Shown: piece by piece, positions 47,170 to 59,064 of the stretch
Layout of the letters: every line of letters begins with the position of its first letter
Numbering within the stretch: position 1 is the first letter of the stretch
Source: Ganoderma boninense
Taxonomy: Eukaryota > Basidiomycota > Agaricomycetes > Polyporales > Polyporaceae
Direction of reading: 5' to 3'
Assembly (NCBI GenBank): GCA_002900995.3
Contig: CM035309.1
Location: 2,548,389 to 2,612,388 of the forward strand
Length of the DNA stretch: 64,000 nt
Notes under the pieces: generated by a model
The model's input: the letters and a program-made list of their open reading frames with translations, nothing else
What the model was told of the DNA's origin: nothing
The model's database searches: none
Translations under genes and position numbers: made by a program

Positions 47170-48624
47170 CTACGGCACGTAGCCTTTCGCTTGACAGTAT
47201 TTACGGTGCTCTTCCCGGTGTCCGACAACTTGTGCGTCGACAGACCGTCGCCAGAAGGGCAGGCCGACCTAGATGCGGAAGGATATGGCAGTATTAGGAG
47301 ACCATTCTCATACGCTCACAGCGATGATCGGTACTCACGAAGCCTATAAGCCCATAGACGAGACCTAAAACGGGATTAGACCGCGGGGAGGCACACGCGG
47401 CTGTTGCACGGAAGACATCGCCCAAGAAGTCCATCGTGATGTGGAATGTGCCCTTCTCAACGCCTGGAGAATGCATATCCGTCAAATGTCGATTGCGCTG
47501 GCACAGGAGATCGGCCACATTCAGGGTAGCTCAGCCCTGGAGCTCACCTCGCAGGATACCCGCCGCGATATCTTCCGGAGGGCTGCCGCTGTCGGTCTCC
47601 TCGATCTTGAGAGTGATTTTGGGCTTGACTTCATTCTCCTCGTCCAAACCAGGCGAAAGGATCGTGGCGGGGAACGCCACATGGACGTCGATGCCGTATA
47701 CCTGGAGCTCCGAGCGCAACCCCTCCGCCAAACCTGTCCAGGGGACGTCACTCAATCTTTCAAGGCACTAACGCGCAGTGTGAAGAGAGAAGACGCGGGC
47801 TTTCTGACTTACCTCTTATCGCGAACTTTCCCGGCGAATAGGGTGTGTAGCCCACAAAGGACATTAAACCGAGCACAGAGCAGACGAAAACGATCTTCCC
47901 CCTGACACCCTGCTGTACCATCATTTTCGTTGCCGCCTGGAAGATGTGTGGGAGGAGAAATTTTCAGCGGTGGGAACGACGCGGAGGCTTTCGGAATACA
48001 ACCCACCAGCGCCGTGAAAGCTTGTGCACCGAGGGTCATTTGGATGCCCGCCATGAAGGACTCCTCCGTTTGGTCGATAAAGAAGCCCGGCCGCGACGCG
48101 CCTGCGCAAAGGAATACAACGTCGGGACAGCGTCCGCCATGTGCCTCAGCAGCGGCGTTCAACGCAGCGGCAGACCCGGCTTCAGAGTCCACCGCGAAGG
48201 AGAATGCACGGAAGATCTGTTTTGAGTCCTGGCGTTCTCGCTGTTGGGAAAAGAGGCGATGACGTGGCAGCGAGGCAACCCTTCTGTCAGCTGTGGCAAG
48301 GAAGTGGGGTGATGAACTTTGAGAATACCTCGAGCTCTTCGAGACCCTTGTCCAGCTTGAGCTTATCTCGGGCGACGATGGTCACATGCGCACCACGCTT
48401 TGCAAGCAGAATAGCGAGTGCGAGGCCTGTCCCTCGCGACCCACCGGTAACCAAGCAATGCTATGGATAGTTACCAATGAGCTGAGGCCGCATTGAACAT
48501 GAACAACACTAACCTTGCCCCGAGGGTCCCACTTCTTGGAGAAAAACATATTGGACAACGCCAACGTCGCGGCGACGAGGAAAACGGAGATGACGATTGC
48601 CTGGATCGCTGTTGGGGTGGTCAT
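47170..48624 (-). CDS. 3-ketodihydrosphingosine reductase-like SDR, tandem copy 1
   Basis: A multi-exon SDR on the minus strand. An N-terminal membrane helix (AIQAIVISVFLVAATLALS) leads to NMFFSKKWDPRGK. The NADPH-binding motif G-G-S-R-G-T-G follows (TGGSRGTGLALAILLAKRGA), then VFLCAGASRPGFF and the catalytic Y-S-P-G-K in GYTPYSPGKFAIR. The C-terminal part (HVAFPATILSPGLDEEN...KPKITLKIEE) and the final GLPFWRRSVDAQ are as in eukaryotic KDSR/Tsc10. The enzyme reduces 3-ketosphinganine to sphinganine at the ER, the second step of sphingolipid synthesis. The end is placed at 47170 by splicing GTGAGT...TCTAG after YGLIGFV and reading to the stop after KGYVP. A second copy follows immediately upstream at 49470-50869. 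Confidence 0.88.
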
Positions 48625-48969
48625 GTGTCCTGGAAGTGGCACGAATCTGTCATATATGTGTCGTCAGCTAGCAGCGAGCGGTGATCTCAGTACCGAATGA
48701 ACTTCACCATGCAATGGGTCAAACGCGAGGGGTCGGCGTCGCACTTGCCGACTTCCCAGCCCGTGGTGCAGGCACGGGCGCGGACTCCGAAGTTTTGGTA
48801 GTGTCCAAGAGCGCAGGCGGCTGTGAATCACGCACCGCCCAAACCAGCGTTAGTTTCCTCCTGAGTGAAATAAAAGTAATTGAGAGGATCAGCAGAAATC
48901 CGCAAGGCGTGAGGAAGGAGGCTACACCAACTAAATTAAGGTCAATACAGGGTTGCGGAGGCCCTCGTT

Positions 48970-49469
48970 AGGCGCCGGCAGGTGGAACAGCTTCGGAATT
49001 TGAATCTCCGCTATCTAGGGTTATGGTCAAGCATTCCAAGGCAGCCTTTCTGTCTCCAGGCTGGACCTTGCACAATCTGCAACCACATTCATCCTTGACA
49101 AGTATAGAGGACATTTTTTCTAATATTGAAAAATACAGCCTGTCAATTTTTGACATGTGGAAGTTTTTAAGTTGGTGCAGTTAAAGCTTTACTGACAAGC
49201 TTTCCTGTAGCTCTTTTGACTTATAATTCTTGGATGAGAGAAAGCACAGTTCATATTTCTGTCTGAAATAGATTTTTTGACTACCACAACAAGGCATTGA
49301 GCATTTAAAGTCAAACATTTCAGCTCATTCAAGACAATTGGTACTCATGTATTTATTAACATTATACAGGACCACTGGCAGTATGGTAGGAGGTAGCCAC
49401 AAGCAACAAAACAGTGCAAGATAGTAAAGGTTCTCACTAGCTAGGCTAATTGAATTTACAACCTAGAAT
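48970..49469. other. AT-rich spacer between the reductase genes
   Basis: Strikingly A/T-rich for this window (runs such as ACATTTTTTCTAATATTGAA at 49,111). No gene is recognised. It forms the left part of an AT-rich tract that continues into the second reductase gene to about 50,270. Confidence 0.6.
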
Positions 49470-50869
49470 CTAGAAGGTGAGATTCTCAGGAATCCCCTTG
49501 CTATGGAGATATTCCTGATGCTCAGCACGATGAGCAACTACCAGTGAGTCCACAGACTTCCTCCAAATAGGAAAGCCAACCTTTGAAAAAATAAATTAGA
49601 TGAGCATAGGATTCTGAATTCCACTGCAGTACTCACATATCCAACTAAACCCAAAAGCAGGTCTGCTAGGTAATTGTTACGAGGAGATGATCCTGTGGTT
49701 GAAGCACGGAAGATATCTCCTAGGATATCACATGTGATATGAAAGTCACCCCTTTCAACACCTACAATAAGAGAAAAATAATGAACTTCAGTAAATTGGT
49801 GAGAGCATACTGGAGCCATGCACCTTTGAGAATACTGGCAGCAATTGCCTCAGGAGTCTTCCCTCCATCAGTCTCCTCAATTTTGAGGGTGATTTTGGGT
49901 TTGATCTTGTTCTCCTCAATGTAACTGGGAGAAAATATTGTCGCCGGGAATGAGATGTGAACACCAATGCCATAGAGCATCAGCTCAGAATGAAGGGTCT
50001 CTGCCAGACCTTTTACTGCCCAATCAGGTTGTGCATCCAATGTATTATATGCATCCACACACCTCTGATAGCAAACTTGCCAGGGGTATAGTTGGAGTAT
50101 CCAATGATAGACATAAAGCCCAGGACTGAAGAAACAAAGATGATCTTTCCCTTGACACCTTGCTTGACCATCTCCTTAGCACCAGCCTGGATAAACCATT
50201 TTATGAACATTAATTGTACAAGCATAGGTACAGGACATCTCGAGATCATGACACCCACCAGGGCTGTGAAAGCCTGGGCGCAATAGGTGATTTGCAGTCC
50301 GTCGCGCAGGGTCTCTCCAGTCTGTTCGATGAAGAACCCGGGCTTCGACATGCCGGCACAGAGGAATAGAGCGTCGGGGCAGCGGCCATCGTGCGGCTCT
50401 GCAGCAGCCTTGAGAGCGGCCATGGACCCCTCCTCGGAATCGACTGCGAAGGAATAGGCTCCGAACACTTGGGTAGCGCTTTGGCGGGCGAACTGGGGAG
50501 GCGAAGAGGGGGGAACATAGTTGGAAACGCGGCATTGCCAACCGGGACAGACGAGGAAGGCTCTCACCTCGACCTCCTCGAGACCCCTTTCGAGCTTCGC
50601 TTTGTCACGCGCGACGATGGAGACATGGGCACCTCGCTTGGCGAGCTGAATTGCGAGCTGGAGGCCCGTGCCGCTCGACCCGCCCGTGATAAAACAATGC
50701 TGCATTCCCCGGTCAAGACTGAACGCCTGTCGGACTGAGGGGAGGCAAGAATGATCCTGACTTTACCGCGGGGGTCCCATTTCTTCGAAAACAGCATGTT
50801 CAGGGGCACGAGAAGTAAGACAGCAATGAGAGCAGCGAGGGCAGCGAAGGATGGACTCAGGAGGGGCAT
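49470..50869 (-). CDS. 3-ketodihydrosphingosine reductase-like SDR, tandem copy 2
   Basis: Same architecture as copy 1: an N-terminal helix (FAALAALIAVLLLVPL) and NMLFSKKWDPRGK, then the cofactor motif in CFITGGSSGTGLQLAIQLAKRG, LFLCAGMSKPGFF, and the catalytic Y-T-P-G-K in GYSNYTPGKFAIRG. SFPATIFSPSYIEEN and KPKITLKIEETDGG follow. After the last intron VGFPIWRKSVDSLVVAHR runs to the stop at 49470. It should act at the ER in sphinganine synthesis. Base composition switches within the gene: the N-terminal half (50,280-50,869) has G/C third positions like its neighbours, while the C-terminal half has A/T-rich codons and introns, yet the protein stays fully conserved. Divergent paralogue, introgressed allele and assembly chimera are all possible sources. 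Confidence 0.88.
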
Positions 50870-52432
50870 GGGACGAGCTCAAGCCCGGGGGGGAGTGCAC
50901 GACGGAAAGGAATGGCGGGGGGAGCCCGGGCAGGCGACCTGTGCTCGTGGGATGGTCGCTTCCAAGTCCCTGTACCTCATGCCAGCGCGACACGTTCCGA
51001 ACACTGTGAAGTCCTTACGGAAGTTCTAGGTGCTCATTCACACCGCAGACGCACGGAAATCAGGCAGCTTCTTTGCAGGCCCGGGGACTGTAATGGGATC
51101 AATTTTAGAGCCTGTGCATGGAGCGTGATTTGGTTCACGGAAGCGCACGATCGGAAGAAAGGAGCCTAAGGTTCGCACCGAAGACGAAAGATGCGTATCG
51201 GACGGGGAAGAGATCTGAAACAGCATCGTCCATTGGATTGTTCGGGCCACTATTCGACTGTCCATGCAATCTTGCAAGTGTCACATAGAAGGAATAGGTT
51301 CTTCCGGCTGTACCCAAGAAATGAAACGGCGTCCACATGTAAGTACGCTGCGAGCCGCTGACGGAAATGTGGGCGACAGTGGACACTACTTATGTACATG
51401 TGGGATCTGATAAATTGCACGATTTTCAAAAGGATGAGCGTAGCGCGGATGTCAGAACCCCCCGACAGACTCACCTAGATCAAGCATGGCATGTTCGCAG
51501 GCCGCAACACTGATGAACGCCGTGCATCCCGAAGCTTCGCTTCCGCTGACAGGGGTTCAAGCTGCCAGCCTGAGATATCCTGACGGCTCTCGAAAAACAG
51601 CTATTAGACAGATATCGACAGAGGAGGATTGAATCACAGGTGCTGATAATGCAACTTGGATAGGGTGTGTTAGAGCCAGGGAGTTGAGCAAAGGGCTGCG
51701 AGATGCCAGTGGGGTAAGTTGAGTGGGGTGTAGAAAGTGTGGAAATCAGTGCGAGCGCCGGTGAGCGATTGCTGAAGCGCTGGAATCTAGCCGATCGTCC
51801 AGCGCTGCGGGCCAGCGTACCCTTCTCATGGCCACCAACCTCAACCGCCTCGCAAACGCCGCCCATTATGCCATCCATCTCCTTCTGTGATTCCATCCAT
51901 CTCTTCTCTCGGTTCTATCTGTCTTCCTCTGTGGTGCTACTGCTCGGCGGTGATACAGACAGATCCCTGTATGCTTTCTATGCGCTTCACTCGCCGGGGA
52001 GGAAGGTGTGCCTAACCCCCGTACACCCTACCCTTGTTGACGCTAGGTTCGATTCCTGACCCTGCTGGGGCTGGGTTTGGTGCGAATTGCGCATATATGC
52101 GGTTTTTTACCTTGAATGGCACCAAAGGTATGGCAAGGGTGCAGGAGCGGTCTGAATCCGACATGGTCTTGAATTGTGTCGTCCTCTATTCGAACTCGCC
52201 ACCCTCTTACTGCTCAGCCTCTGATACACTTTCTACAGAGGCAGCTTGTTGAAGCGGTCCGGTAATATGAAGTATCGAACATCCGATGCAGGATCACAAA
52301 GTGCTCCATGGCATGCTTGGAGTAGGCTACTCATTGCGTCCTGGGACAGAGCGGGCTCGCGACATAGAGCCCTGGAGAATGCCAAGTACGTACTTCCTCA
52401 GTCACATACTTTTCATTTGACTGATGAATCCT
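50870..52432. other. No gene recognised
   Basis: 1.5 kb with short open frames and no domain. A GGTTCGATTCC at 52,047 resembles a tRNA B box but no tRNA can be folded around it. Confidence 0.5.
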
Positions 52433-53856
52433 TTATATGAAGGTCCTTAAGTGTTCAGTGAGAGCCAACAATGCCAGACTTTGACCGTACGGCATGCTGG
52501 TGAGTGGGATCTTCTTGTACCCCTCGAGGTCATCGAAAACTGGTGTGCCAAACGACGTCTGCCTCAGCTCCCCCTCCTCCGAAATATTCGCCAACACCCC
52601 CTCCATCGCCTTCCGCGCCGCGTTCACGTACCGCTCTTCCCGCGGGATCAGCCGCATCCGGAGCGCCTTCGCGATACCGTATGCGAAGCCAGCTGTCGCG
52701 GAGGCCTCTAGGTACGACGTCGGGTCGTCGATGAGCGTGTGCCACAGCCCCGTCTCCGCATCCTGGTACTTCACGAGGGCGTCGATCTGGGCGACGAGCG
52801 ACGTCACGAGGAACTTGCGCACGCCATCCGTCTCGGGCAGCCCAAGGAGCTCGATGAAGTCCGGGATCGCGACCGTCACCCAGCAGTTCCCCCTACCCCA
52901 GCGAGCCTTCGCGAAGTGGTGACGGCCGTCAAATGTCCATCCTGCAAGGGCAGCCGGGCGTGCGGCCGTGAATATCGGCTATTCGGGCCGCTGAGGCCTA
53001 GGCATCCATCCGCGACGTACCGTGGAACCACAGCCCGGTTTGAAGGTCTTGAAGGTATTTTACGCTGCACGATGTCAGCGAGCTGAGCGGAGCTAATCAC
53101 CGAGACATAAACTCACTGTAGGAGGAACTGGCGCTTCGCTTCCTCGACGTAGTGCGGCCGGTCAAGCACGAGGCCAATCTTCGCTAGGGGGAGGACGCTC
53201 ATCATGAGCGTGTCGTCCCACAGCTGCTGGTAGTTCTCGGTCAAGTACGTAATGTGCTGGAGGCCGCCTTCTTCGGTCCGCGGCATGTCGTACATGACCC
53301 ACTCCGCCCAGGAGTCCAGGTGGACACGGTAGTCCGCCGTCCCTTTCTCGTGCAGGTACGCAGCGGTTAGTAGGGGCGACATCGTGTTGACGTTCTGTGC
53401 GTAGGCATATCTAAGTCAAGTAGCGGCGGTGGCGCGGAAGTGGGAGGAAGAGACTTGCCTTCGTCGTGCCGACCTCGAACCTGTCCTTGAACCATTTGAG
53501 CGCTATGTCGAGGGCGCGCTGATCGCCCGTAATTTCGTGGAACTTCAGCAAACCGTACAGTCCTAGCGGCGGCCTCGTGTCAGGTCATGGTTCTCGTGAC
53601 GCAGATCATCAGCGCCCTACCGATTCCGTGAGTCCACTTCGAGCGGACCCTGCGGTGAGTGTCGTGTGAGCCTCTCAAATATCAGCGCGCTGCTCACCTC
53701 CCAGTCCTCCCAGCCTTTCGTATCGATTACCCGCCCGTCGGCGAGGGGCATGAGGAACTCGCCCGTCTCATCCTTGATGTTGACGAGGCAGGTTATCAAG
53801 CTGTTGATATGCCTGATCGTCGCGACCTTGGCCGGGTTCACGTTTCTGAACGACAT
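52433..53856 (-). CDS. GH105 unsaturated rhamnogalacturonyl/glucuronyl hydrolase
   Basis: Multi-exon gene for an (alpha/alpha)6-barrel enzyme that removes unsaturated uronic acids from pectin-lyase products by hydrating the double bond. The start MSFRNVNPAKVATIRHINSL is the usual N-terminus of fungal members, with no signal peptide, implying an intracellular enzyme. ADGRVIDTKGWEDWE joins through an intron to WTHGIGLYGLLKFHEITGD. Then come YRVHLDSWAEWV, the catalytic-Asp region in NYQQLWDDTLMMSVLPLAK, and GWTFDGRHHFAKARWGRGNC, the family's W-x-R-G-N block. The C-terminal half ends SMPYGQSLALLALTEHLR. It is transcribed divergently from a putative sugar-acid transporter at 54250, as expected for a pectin-use pair. 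Confidence 0.9.
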
Positions 53857-54249
53857 GGTGGCGCAGGATCCCGAGTCTCCCAGCCCAGATAGTCACAGTG
53901 TGGGTTTCAAACGACAATCTCGAGGCGAGCGTCGCCCAGCTTAAAAGTGCGCGCCGGCAGACGGGCCGACCCCCTACAAGCCGTCGGCGATCGGGCCGGG
54001 CCTCCCCACATCTCCTCGCGTTCCTGGCCGGGGGTGATATGCGGGCAAGCGGCATGCGAGCCGTTCTCTAGTTCACGAAGTGGCCTGCCCCGTGGGGTCA
54101 GGTGGGGTGCGCTAGGCAAATGTTGGGGTATAGTGCGGGGTATAAAACATGTATCCTCGTGACTGGACGGCTGTTTGCTGTCTTCTGCCATCTCCTGCCT
54201 CCACTCAACCCCCCTCGCTCGACGCTCGGAGCCTCTGGCGGGAAGAAGT
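53857..54249. promoter_or_regulatory. Shared divergent promoter, GH105 / transporter
   Basis: A 393 bp spacer between the start codons of two divergent genes that fit one catabolic route. The region is GC-rich; a TATA-like GGTATAAAAC lies near 54,139 for the plus-strand gene. No specific activator site is claimed. Confidence 0.5.
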
Positions 54250-56618
54250 ATGTCGGGACCTTCGAAAGACGGTGCGACACAGGTGCAGGAGCGACATATC
54301 GAGGATGTGGAGAAGGAACTTGTATCTGTCACCAGTCGAGCGGAGACCCAGCGTACGTGTGTTGTCTTCCTTGTGATGATGGGCAGCCTCGGTTACTGAG
54401 ACTGGCTTCTGCGCATTACAGCTGCTGCAGGCATCGATGCGGAGGTCGCAGGTGAGTTGCGATGTACCATTTCTTCAAAGAGAGGACGCACTTACTGACA
54501 AGGAGCTGGCCAGAGTTCTTCGCGACACAGAATAAAGGCCCTGTCGAGATTGACGAGGCGACTGACAGGAGGTTAAGATGGATGATCCACAAACGCGTCC
54601 TTGTAAGTGTGCAGCCGCCGTCATCTTGCTCTATCTCAGGGACTGACGAGGCCTGCCCCCAGGTTGTCATGGTCGTGACTTACTTCGCCCAAACGCTAGA
54701 CAAGGGGTAAGAGCTGATGCCAATCTAAGCTGCATTCGGGGCTGACGGTGGGGGCGGATGGTAGAACGCTCAACTTTGCATCCATCATGGGCATCGTTGA
54801 AGACACGCATCTCGTAGGGCAGCAGTACTCGTGGTTAACGACTTGCGGTATGTCCTAGTTGTCATTTCGTCTGCTATACGTACTGACTGCGCCATCTTGA
54901 CAGTGTATATTGCCATGTAAGTAAAGTCCAGAGGGGCGTCGATCTGCTCTCAACCCGTTTTCCAGCCTCGCTTGGGAGTTCCCTACGAACCGACTCATCC
55001 AACGGCTACCAATCGGCAAGTACCTGGCCTTCAAGTGAGTTTTCGTAATCGCCTCCTGCGAGACCCTCTCTCATACCACCGCCAGCATCTCGGCGTGGGG
55101 CGCAGTGTTGGCGTGTACGGCCGCGTGCAAGAACTTCACAGGCCTGATTATCGTCCGGACACTGCTCGGCATCTTCGAGACTGTATGCCAGCCCGCATTC
55201 GTCTTCCTATCGACGATGTGGTACCGGAGAGAAGAGCAGGCGTTTGTCATCGGCGCGTTCTACTCCATGAACGGTTTCCAGCAGTGCGTCGGGGGCCTGC
55301 TGGCATACGGGGTGGCTCACATTCATGACCAGCCACTGAAGAATTGGCAAATCCTGTTCACGGTGCGTACACGGTTCTATCTTCAGCAAGGTGTGGCTGA
55401 TCTGGTGGTGTGCACAGCTGCTCGGTTGTGTCACGTTCGCCTGGGGCATCTTCGTGGCCTTTTGGCTTCCCGACTCGCCCATGCGTGCCAAGTGCTTCTC
55501 GATGGAGGATAGGCTGCTCATGGCTGAGCGTGTGCGGAAGAACGAGACTGGTATTCAGAACAAGGAGTTTAAGGTGCGTCAGACTTCGAGATCGCGATCA
55601 GCTGGCATCCACCAAAACTGACACGACTACAGTGGTACCAAGCACGCGAGGCCTTCACCGATCCCGTAGTTCTCAGCTGTACGCTGATATCTGTGGGTTA
55701 CTCGGCCTCAATATCGAACCTGGAGTCCCTACGCTGACTTTACGGCCGTGGCAGTTCACGAATGGTCTCCCTCCTGGTGGCCTCGGTGCATTCTCCAACC
55801 TCATCATTACGGCATTTAGCTACACCCAGCTGCAGACGTACTTGCTCGCCATTGCTCAGGGGGCGATCATTATGGCCTTTCTTTTCAGCGCTGCGCACCT
55901 CTCCAAGAAGTACAATCAGAAGATTCTGTTTGGGATCATCTATACAATTCCGAGCATGATTGGCACCATCGTGTTCATAAGTAGGTGGCAGTTCAGCACT
56001 AGACATGTTACTTGCTGAGAATAATTGTCACGACAGCTGTACCGACCCGAAACGATACGAAGGTTGGACTCTTGATCTCATTCTAGTGCGTCCACACTTC
56101 CTTCGGTCTTACACCCCTCCGCGAGCTGATCGTCTGACTGCGTCTTCCAGCCTGACCATGGCATTCGGCGCTGTCTCGGTCTTGAACCTCGCAATCATGT
56201 CAAACAACGTAGCGGGACGGACGAAGCAGGTGATCGCGTCGTCGCTCGTCTTCGTCGCCTGGGCTGTCGGCAACGCCATCGGACCGCAGGTCTTCCGCGC
56301 CAACGATAAGCCACGGTACATCAGGGCGTTCATCGCGCATCTTGTCGTGTACTGCGTCCAGCTCGCGGCGCTCTTCTTCCTGCGCGTGTACCTGATGCGC
56401 TTGAATGTCCTCAAGCGGCGGGCGGCAGCTCTTCGAGAATCGCAGTCGCCAGCCGGCGGCGAGGAGCGGGTATGTGACAGACCGCCTCGTTCTGGAGTGT
56501 GCTAGAAAGAAACTGACTAGAGCCTGCTTCTGGTCTGTAGGACGAGCAGATTGCTCACACTCACGCCTTCGACGATCTCACGGACCAAGAAAACCCAGAC
56601 TTCCGTTATACGTACTGA
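54250..56618 (+). CDS. MFS transporter, ACS/allantoate-permease type
   Basis: Many short exons give a 12-helix anion:cation symporter-family carrier, probably in the plasma membrane importing a small organic or sugar acid. The N-terminus MSGPSKDGATQVQERHIEDVE is polar. EIDEATDRRLRWMIHKRVL leads to helix 1, then NFASIMGIVEDTHLVGQQYSW, ISAWGAVLACTAACKNFTGL, RTLLGIFETVCQPAFVFLST and MWYRREEQAFVIGAFYSMNG, all family signatures. The second half includes GGLGAFSNLIITAF, VPTRNDTKVGLL, YLTMAFGAVSVLNLAIMSNN and VAGRTKQVIASSLVFVAWAV. The ending DLTDQENPDFRYTY is typical. The donor at 55,69x (GTGGGT) and the acceptor before FTNGLPPGG keep the frame open. It is probably co-regulated with GH105 across the shared promoter. 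Confidence 0.9.
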
Positions 56619-57597
56619 ACATTTGCCAGACCGTCCGGTTCTCCGCCCCCCTTACTCGGAATTCATCGGCTTGGACCCGCTCTATGGGGTATGCGTTGTA
56701 CTCGACCTTCACGATTTGGATGGGTTCCTGACGAGTCTCCTCATTTTCCGACTTCGAACGCGTTTGCGTACTGTATTCTACTGTACATTAGGGTCATGAT
56801 GCGGTTTGATCATCCCCTCGAACGGAACGTAATTGGAAGTTCTATGATTTCTTCACCGCCAAGCAGCACTCGGCGGGGGTGCCAACGTTTCGGGAGTACA
56901 TATATGACTGCCCATCAGAACAACTTCAACTCTTGCACAACTCCGTACGAAATTGGGCCATGCAGAGCCTTCACAGAACAGAAAACTGATGGAACATGTT
57001 TACGGCAAATTTAAATCTCTTTCAAATGTGAAGTAATGAATTTCTTAAGCTTATTACGCTTGCAAAGTATTCGGCACTCCGCGCTTGCCCTAAATCAAAA
57101 GCAAACCCTAGTATAGGTCTTGCGTCTATGCTTGTCCGGTGCGACTGTCCACTTGTCTGACATCTGTCCTCCATTCCCGTTGCCTTGCCGCTGTTACTCT
57201 CATCAGGCTCTTTCCACTACTTTGGAGTTCATTTTTCTCAGTCTCAGAAAGTTCATAACAGAGTTGCAATGGCAAGTAGGCTTCAGCTGTCAATAAATTG
57301 CCCGAGTCCCTCACCTACATCGATGTCTTTGCCTGGCAGCTGTCAGGTCCAGTACATGGGTTCAAAGGAAGGCTTGAGAGAAAGTAATTCGGCAAGGGAG
57401 CGGTTTCAGCAGACATGAATACCTCAAACACAGGTTATCCATCCATTTCTCCGCCGGAAGGAGAGCGTTGGATGCCATGAGCCCACGCTCGCGGAGCCTT
57501 CCCTGATGGGCGATCGTAGATCGTTGCGTCAGGCCCCATATAAAGGATTAGAAAGTTCGCCTTCTCCAATTTTTGACCCGGCCCATCCGTTTACGCC
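56619..57597. other. Intergenic, nothing recognised
   Basis: About 1 kb; the part 56,980-57,120 is A/T-rich. It presumably includes the promoter of the acetyltransferase gene. Confidence 0.5.
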
Positions 57598-58631
57598 ATG
57601 CCCAGACATCCCCATGCATATGTCCGCCCCTCGAAGCCGTCGGAGGCACCTGCAATCATCGATCTCCTCACCCGCGCGTTCATAAACGACCCAACAATGT
57701 GCTTCTATGGCGTCGTTCCTGCCTTAGTGAAGGATCCAATGAAGCCAACTCCGTCGGAGCAGAAGATCATTCGCAGTATGCGCGTCTTCCAAGCCGCGAT
57801 GCTGAAGACACCATCACTCGCCGGAGCCAAGGTTGATGTCGTGGTCATTCCCGCCAGTGCCGACGGTTTGCCCACAGAGGAGAGCAAAGGAGGAGGATCA
57901 GAGGAACTAATCATTGGTGTTGCGACATGGCTTCCCCCGAATGTTACCCTCGACTTCAACTTCACGACCACCCTCCGCGGTGGTGCTCTCAAAGTCGCCT
58001 TCGCATGGGGATTGACTAGCGTCAAGGTGCAGTACTCATCAACCTCCCAAGAACCGACCTATAATTAACTCTTATTCATATTCAACGCAGAGACTACTCG
58101 GGGATTACACAGCAGCTGTCGAGAGAACACTGACAAGGGAGTTCAAGGCCCGCGACCTTGACCGACTCGATAGCTGGCACCTCTTCGAGATAGCCGTAGA
58201 GCCGAGCTACCAGGGTTCAGGTGTGTATCGATGTCCTGTCCTTGCAATGATCAGTGACCGACGTGCACTGATCCTGGGGTCATCCAGGCTACTCGACGAT
58301 GCTCTTCAACGAGGCCTTCCGTCGCACAGCCCCCAAACCTCTTCACGTCGTGGCGTCCAAGCCCGCGAACAAGGATATCTACGCGCACTTCGGTTTTGAA
58401 GTGCGTGTCTCCGCTATGCAACTGTTGCCGCCTGCTGCTTATTCATACTAATGCCTTCATACTTAGCTCGCAGAGACCCACATGGTTGGCGTCGGCGAAG
58501 TGGACGCGGCTGGCCTCAAGGCGCATGGTCAAGCCGCTACGGGACTCCCCGAGTTTGTTATGATCAAGGTGTGTGTCGTCCTCGCCTAGTGGGGATTCCA
58601 TTAGCTAATTGAAACGCGCTAGTGGCCCTAG
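57598..58631 (+). CDS. GNAT-family N-acetyltransferase
   Basis: Five exons (57598-58026, 58091-58220, 58288-58400, 58467-58568, 58623-58631) with matching phases give 260 residues. The last exon encodes only Trp-Pro before the stop. The N-terminus VRPSKPSEAPAIIDLLTRAF followed by DPTMCFYG is the usual GNAT start. LIIGVATWLPPNVTLDF is the central strand region, and LFEIAVEPSYQGSGYSTMLF contains the acetyl-CoA pyrophosphate loop (Q-G-S-G). HVVASKPANKDIYAHFGFE is the C-terminal strand-turn-helix. The substrate (amine, amino acid or drug) cannot be told. It lacks a signal peptide, so is probably cytosolic. Confidence 0.9.
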
Positions 58632-59064
58632 AGAGTATTCTGGTTTTTTGTTCGCGACGACCTGCAATGGCCGTTGAGCAGCCGAGGCCTTAATGTCCTT
58701 TGTATGGATTATTCTCGCATAATGCCTCTTGCTATTCCTATGGGCCAGCAATTTTCATCCAGTATCATACTAGCGCAAGCTCTCGGGATTTTAAAAAGCC
58801 TTCATACGCCTCTACTCTTTGTCAAGTGAAGCGGAACTAACGCATGAGATACCTAGTGCCATACCAAATATCAACACATTTATAGAATCGTCGCAGCTGG
58901 GATAATTCAACCCGAAGCAATACCAGTACAACTATCATCCCGACCCCCTCTACCCACGACCTAGCCATGATCCTCATGGGACGAGGCGGGCCCCTCGTTG
59001 CCCCGCCGAGCACCTTCATTGGATCCCCTCCCTTCAAGCCCTCGCATCCCACCCCTTGAGCAGC
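58632..59064. other. Intergenic, nothing recognised
   Basis: Spacer between the acetyltransferase and the P450 relic. Confidence 0.45.

Noticed and set aside
47294..47518. Reductase copy 1 ending at 47294 by simple read-through
   Set aside because: A GTGAGT...TCTAG intron leads to the conserved GLPFWRRSVDA end and a stop at 47170, matching copy 2.
52020..52090. Possible tRNA (GGTTCGATTCC at 52,047)
   Set aside because: No A box at proper distance and no T-stem or acceptor stem can be formed.
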